The notes below the pieces were generated by a model that saw only the letters and a list, made by a program, of their open reading frames with translations, searched no databases and had not been told where the DNA came from. A stretch of 64,000 bases of DNA from Halicephalobus mephisto. Taxonomy: Eukaryota > Nematoda > Chromadorea > Rhabditida > Panagrolaimidae. The position numbers and the translations under genes are program-made. How positions within the stretch are numbered: the stretch's first letter is position 1; each line of letters opens with the position of its first letter. Positions 59,823 to 64,000 of this stretch are shown here, piece by piece. The DNA lies in the NCBI GenBank assembly GCA_009193035.1, contig SWDT01000012.1, positions 620,001 to 684,000 on the forward strand. Direction: 5' to 3'.

Positions 59823-60167
59823 CTTGCCGGTGTTGGAATTTCCCAGTGATTATATAAAAACGAGCAAAGCCCCAGAAACATGTAATGTCAAATTTCAGAA
59901 TACTCCAGAGCTCTCGAAAAAACGCGTGATTCCAAATTTTTAATAGGCCGAATTTTAGTCGAAAATGTTCTTTCTTGTCAATAACATTTATAGATTGGAT
60001 TCAGAAGTATAAAAATCTACTGACATATTACCTGTATAGTTTAATTATATTTACATTGATAACTCTCTTAAGAATGTTGGAAGCATCTAGTGGCAAGGGA
60101 TGTCTAAACTACTGACACAGATTGCAATTAGTAAATATAAACCCGAAATTGTAAATCGACCAGATGA

Positions 60168-61148
60168 TTACTGAATAGAGATGAGACGACGGTAAGCCAG
60201 ACCGAAGAAGAGGGCTGTGAAGAAGAAAAGAAGGAGAGCAACGGTGGAGGAATTGTTGGTCTCTTGATGGACTTGTTGACGAACAGGACCTCGGAGTTGG
60301 GCTAAGGGAGGAGAAACAGGGGCAGCAGGAGCTTCAGTGGCAGGTTCTGGTTGAGCAGTTGTTGATAGAATCTCAGTTTCGGCCTCAGATTGAGAAATTG
60401 TCGGAGTTTCAGTTTCAGACTGAGAAGTTGATTTATCTTCGGCATCAGCATCTGGGTTAGTAGGAGGCAATTCGGCACAAGGCTTTTTTCCAACAGCAGC
60501 CTTGAGGTCTTCAAGGACTTCAGACATCTTGCAGCCACAGGTTGGACAACTCCATTTCAAAGAACTGAAAAAACGAAATCAGTGGAAAACAGCTATTCAA
60601 ACGTACTCTTGAGCAAGCTTTCTTCTCTGCTGATCACTGCATTCAAGAGATCCAACAGCTCCTTTCCCGGGAGTGGAGAAGAAAGCAATTAGAGCAACCA
60701 AAGCAGTTCCAATAGACCACGACGGGAGCCAGGTTTCCGGATGATAAGATGAAATGCTCAGACATATTTTCGTATTCGTCTCAAATCGTCCACTAGGCTG
60801 CAACAAGGATTTACAAACCCATATATCCATGTCAAACTCACAGTTAACATGACAAAATTCGGAGGCTTGTGAGGATAGATGTCCGGTAAAATTATACGTC
60901 CATGATAAAGACCACCTTCGTATGGAGAATCCGGAGGTCCGCGAATCGTAAAATGCCATTCGAACAAGTTGTCCTGGAAGAAATGTTGTGGATTATTGAT
61001 TTATGAGTCACAACGGAAACCAATGGAAATTTACGGAATTCAATGCCAATCTTACCTCCAAAGGCCGGGCAACATACATATCAGTTGGTTCGCTCAATTC
61101 TTTCGCTTCTTGCATCAGTCTTCTGACTCCAGGGGATCTGGTAGACAT
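60168..61148 (-). CDS. ubc-26: ER tail-anchored E2 ubiquitin-conjugating enzyme, UBE2J/Ubc6 type
   Basis: Transfers ubiquitin in ER-associated degradation. Exons 61148-61056, 60973-60842, 60797-60607 and 60564-60168 sum exactly to 270 aa. The UBC fold runs from RSPGVRRLMQEAKEL through NLFEWHFTIRGPPDSPYEGG, YHGRIILPDIYPHKPPNFVM, then the active site NTKICLSISSYHPETWLPSW with Cys87, close to the usual position in UBE2J1. KICLSISSYHPE replaces the HPN context of other E2s, as in the Ubc6 class. A Cys pair pair follows (SCPTCGC), then a Ser/Thr/Glu/Pro-rich linker and a C-terminal anchor VALLLFFFTALFFGLAYRRL with only a few luminal residues. A TTTTTCAG acceptor lies 34 bases before the ATG. The symbol follows the worm UBE2J1-type gene; UBE2J2-type assignment is less likely but possible. 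Convergent with the SLC4 gene, about 345 bp apart. Confidence 0.85.
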
Positions 61149-61149
61149 G

Positions 61150-63051
61150 ATGCACAAGGTTAGAAAATCCGGATTCCTCTGCTGAAAAACGAATTTGATA
61201 TAAAATTGTTAACAAACAGTAGCATACCAAGGCAGAAAGTTTTCGAATGGCAATTTATGAAGAATCCGAAGACTATTCACAGGAGAAGAAGTAAGTCGAC
61301 GTCACAATAATTTTTTGCAAAAAGCAACAAGCACCACGTGTCAAAAGACGCACAATGCCAAGAACAAAAAAAAGTAGAGTTTCAAATTTTGTGGATTTTT
61401 CCAACATTAACATAATATCCAAATGAATTATAAACAATTTCTAACTGAATTTTGCATAAAATCACCACACGTAAAAGTAACTTCAGATGATCCTGTAATA
61501 CATGTGATGACATTCTGATTTATTTTTGCTTGTTGTTGCAGCTAAAAAATGTACACTTAATATTATAGTTGGAGCACATTATAGCTGTCTAAAACATGCA
61601 TTAGAGTTCCATGATACTTTCTTAATGTAGCTAATTTAAAGAATATTGACTAAAAGTCAAAAGATTAAAAATCTATTTATTGAAACTTTATAAATTCTGT
61701 TTTTGTGTTGCTGTTGAGGAAAATATCAAAAATATTCAAACAGTTCCTTATCTTTTCTGCTTTTTAGATCACAAATTTTCCATATTTATTAATAAAGTAT
61801 CCCTAATGATCAAAACGAATTAACTACTTTCATATGTCAGTCTGCAATTCAAAAATTTCAAAACCTTTTCAGTTGGCAAAAGTGCTGTCAAATCTCTATC
61901 TTCGTAGTTTGGATGGATAAAGATAATCTTGGTATTCACTCCATTATCCGTTTGTTTTTTCATTTAAATGAAAATTGCAGTTTTTGACATTTTGATGGCT
62001 AAATGTCAGCTTAATGGTTCTACTGATGAAGATAACCAAAAACGCTATCTTAAAGTTTATTTGTGAACGTTGGAAACAGAAATAAACCACTAAAAATCTA
62101 TACAGATATGGATTTTCTTTCTGAGAACTACTTTGAGATAATGATGTTTACAGGAATTTCGAAAGTTATAAAAACAAGTGAAATAATATAAATTATTAAA
62201 CATGGAAAAATTAGTATTCTTTGAGAATTCTGGAATTATATAATTTACTACGTTAAACACTATGCAGATGAACCTCATCATGACAAAGTAATAGCAAATG
62301 ATAAAACATACTGTACCAGAATCATCTAGGAAACTGTTCATTTCAATATACCTTCCTGTCTGAAGGCTCTGTGTCAAATCCACAAGGCAAATTAAATGAT
62401 AATAATACAGTTATATATTATATTTTATATTCTTCAAATTACCGAGAAAAACGTTGATAATGTAACTTATTGAACATCTTCGGCCTTTATTTACAACAGA
62501 TCTCTTCTACCCCGTAAAAAATAATTCCAGTGTTCCCCCACAATTTAATAATTAATAGTTATCCCTGAACTTCAGTTGCGATCAGAATAGTTAAATTATT
62601 TATTAAATATACTTTATTGCCAACTTTCTATATTAACAAAAAGATTATAGGTATTCCACTATTAGTTGGACTTTCTCCAGCATCATCTTAGTACATGAAA
62701 TTTTTATTATGGACGATGATGCAGAGACCACATTCACAATCCTATCACAACATTAATTTCACTTGATTTGAAAGAGAAATGCCGATGTGGAATTATTCAA
62801 AGAAAGAATGCACATTCCATCTAGTAATATTTAGAAGAATTTCATTTTTTATTTCATCATCATTTGCAAAAGAATCTGTCTTACATTATTTCTATATTGG
62901 TTCTTCTTTCAATTTGTAACGAATCTACAAATATGAAAGTTAATTAAAACATAATTCTCATTAAAACAAAAAAGACCACAAATTCGCTTACTGACTGACA
63001 ATGAGAAATTAAGCATTGTTAAGAGTAATAAGTCCAAATAGGTTTTTCCTT
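61150..63051. other. AT-rich intergenic interval
   Basis: No convincing gene. A short plus-strand start at about 61248 (MAIYEESEDYSQEK, then a GTAAGT donor) could be a first exon, but no matching second exon was found. A minus-strand frame at 62090-62383 is hydrophobic but lacks receptor motifs. Confidence 0.4.
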
Positions 63052-64000
63052 TTACGCTCTCCCCTCCAACTGACTATTATTATGGCTCGCATTGTAATTA
63101 GTGCTTCTTGTATTTTGACTATAGATTTTGTTGCTGTAAATTGTGGGATTACAAGTTATGAGTGAAATCAACTTCCTTCTGTAAGCGGTCACTAGTAAAA
63201 GTATAGATGCCGCATTCCCCACCGGCCCCCAAGACAATGCCAACGAACAGATGAATCCAGGGATTCCCATAGGCACTGCTGGGAAGAAAAGCCCGATAGC
63301 GAATATTCCAATAGGCAATACGTAGGAGATAATCGGACAAGCCGCTTGGACGAACAGCATCTTGTTCAGATCTCTATTCACTTTCCTTACTGATTTCGAA
63401 AACTTGTATTCATTCTTCTTCATGAAGGCGTAAATCTTCCAAGTACAGTAGGCGATAATTGAGTAAGATCCAAACGACAACAAGACGGCAACAAATACTG
63501 CAATATAGCATTGCAGAGTGCCGTGAGCAATGGCCCCGGCCGCTCCAACTTTCTCATTGTCATCTGCTAAAATCCATCCAAGACTAGATTCTGCCTTGAC
63601 GGTGTCATTTTTTCCTGCGAGATAGTAGCCCATCCATCCGTTCAATCCGAAAGCCATTGCTCCTATTACAGCTCCTCCAAATAAGAGTAAGTATAGCTTA
63701 AGCGAGATTGTTCTGTTGTGACAGAGAAGTAAATATCGATAGACAAATTCCACGGAAATCCCGGTCATTGTCAGGAAATTACAAGTAGCCCAAAAATCCC
63801 ACAAGAGAAATCTGACCTGAATTGATGATTGTCGAAAGATTCCGTTGTTGATAGCAAATTGAACTCCTTCAGCTTCTGCCACCATCTGCAATTAACACAT
63901 TACGAAAACAATTCATCAATGATTTACAGCTTAAATCGAAAACTGAAATTTCTAGTGTTGTAAAGTTGAACTTACAGGACCACCAATTGCATGTGCAAAT
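63052..64000 (-). CDS. Serpentine chemoreceptor, Str/Srd-superfamily (5' part outside window)
   Basis: Partial: the main exon spans about 63889-63052, and a further upstream exon running off the right edge reads FAHAIGGP and splices in frame to MVAEAEGVQFAINNG. TM3 region: LLWDFWATCNFLTMTGISVE with FVYRYLLLC; TM4 LLFGGAVIGAMAFGLNGWMG; loop with SSLGWILADDNEK; TM5 CYIAVFVAVLLSFGSYSIIA; then VNRDLNKMLFVQAACPIISY before TM6, and ASILLLVTAYRRKLISL in TM7. Short polar C-tail with Asn/Ser. Expected in sensory neurons. It is the intact relative of the relic at 11.7 kb, but more diverged from the two receptors at 3.7 and 14.2 kb. Confidence 0.78.

Noticed and set aside
61248..61293. Plus-strand first exon (MAIYEESEDYSQEK then GTAAGT)
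   Set aside because: No compatible downstream exon found in the following kilobase; too short to support.
62090..62383. Hydrophobic minus-strand frame as another receptor relic
   Set aside because: No DNA match to the receptors in this window could be seen.

Overview
The window is AT-rich nuclear DNA from a nematode, most likely a Caenorhabditis-like or other free-living rhabditid. Evidence: short introns with TTTCAG-type 3' splice sites, several start codons just behind such a site (as with spliced leaders), nematode-expanded families (Srd/Str-type chemoreceptors, GT92/DUF23 glycosyltransferase, PF03407 transferase, SXP/RAL-2), and a kinetochore KNL-1 with SILK and RVSW phosphatase-docking motifs. 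Species cannot be named from the sequence. Gene models below were built by hand from ORFs plus GT/AG splice sites; several give whole codon sums over all exons, others keep approximate borders.

Layout. 0.2-3.3 kb: KNL-1 (-). 3.7-4.9 kb: a Srd-like chemoreceptor (-). 4.9-7.9 kb: gene-free, with an (ATTCTATG)n array. 7.9-9.9 kb: SLC17 transporter (+), with heat-shock-element-like DNA in its first intron. 10.25-11.25 kb: MADF/BESS-like regulator (+). 11.7-12.6 kb: chemoreceptor relic and a small inverted-repeat element. 12.7-13.6 kb: four-helix membrane protein (-). 14.2-15.4 kb: second Srd-like receptor (-). 16.8-18.9 kb: GT92 glycosyltransferase (-). 19.4-19.7 kb: LINE 3' tail.

19.7-29.2 kb is the most unusual part: a 784-aa protein with three copies of a Cys/Trp-rich zinc-ribbon-like module, a secreted Gly/Leu-rich protein, an AIG1/GIMAP-like GTPase with a Cys/His cluster and coiled coil, a piggyBac-type element reduced to its ends plus a small ORF, and an SXP/RAL-2-like secreted protein with a Gly/Phe repeat tail. 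It looks like an accessory, possibly defence-related, neighbourhood; that function is inference only.

30.1-36.0 kb: a ten-exon beta-propeller gene (-), tentatively the dynein-2 intermediate chain WDR60/DYNC2I1. Its introns hold an opposite-strand PF03407 transferase gene and an opposite-strand tRNA-Ala(TGC). 38.3-59.8 kb: one large SLC4A11-like bicarbonate/borate-family transporter (+); its 5' half has several alternative-looking Ser/Thr-rich exons separated by introns full of tandem repeats, many sharing TTGGC/GCCAA motifs, and a 3' intron holds two similar hairpins with compensating arm changes. 60.2-61.1 kb: an ER tail-anchored E2 ubiquitin-conjugating enzyme of the UBE2J type (-), tail-to-tail with SLC4. 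63.1 kb to the right edge: a third chemoreceptor (-), the closest visible relative of the relic at 11.7 kb.

Apart from local family duplication the genes show no obvious shared pathway.
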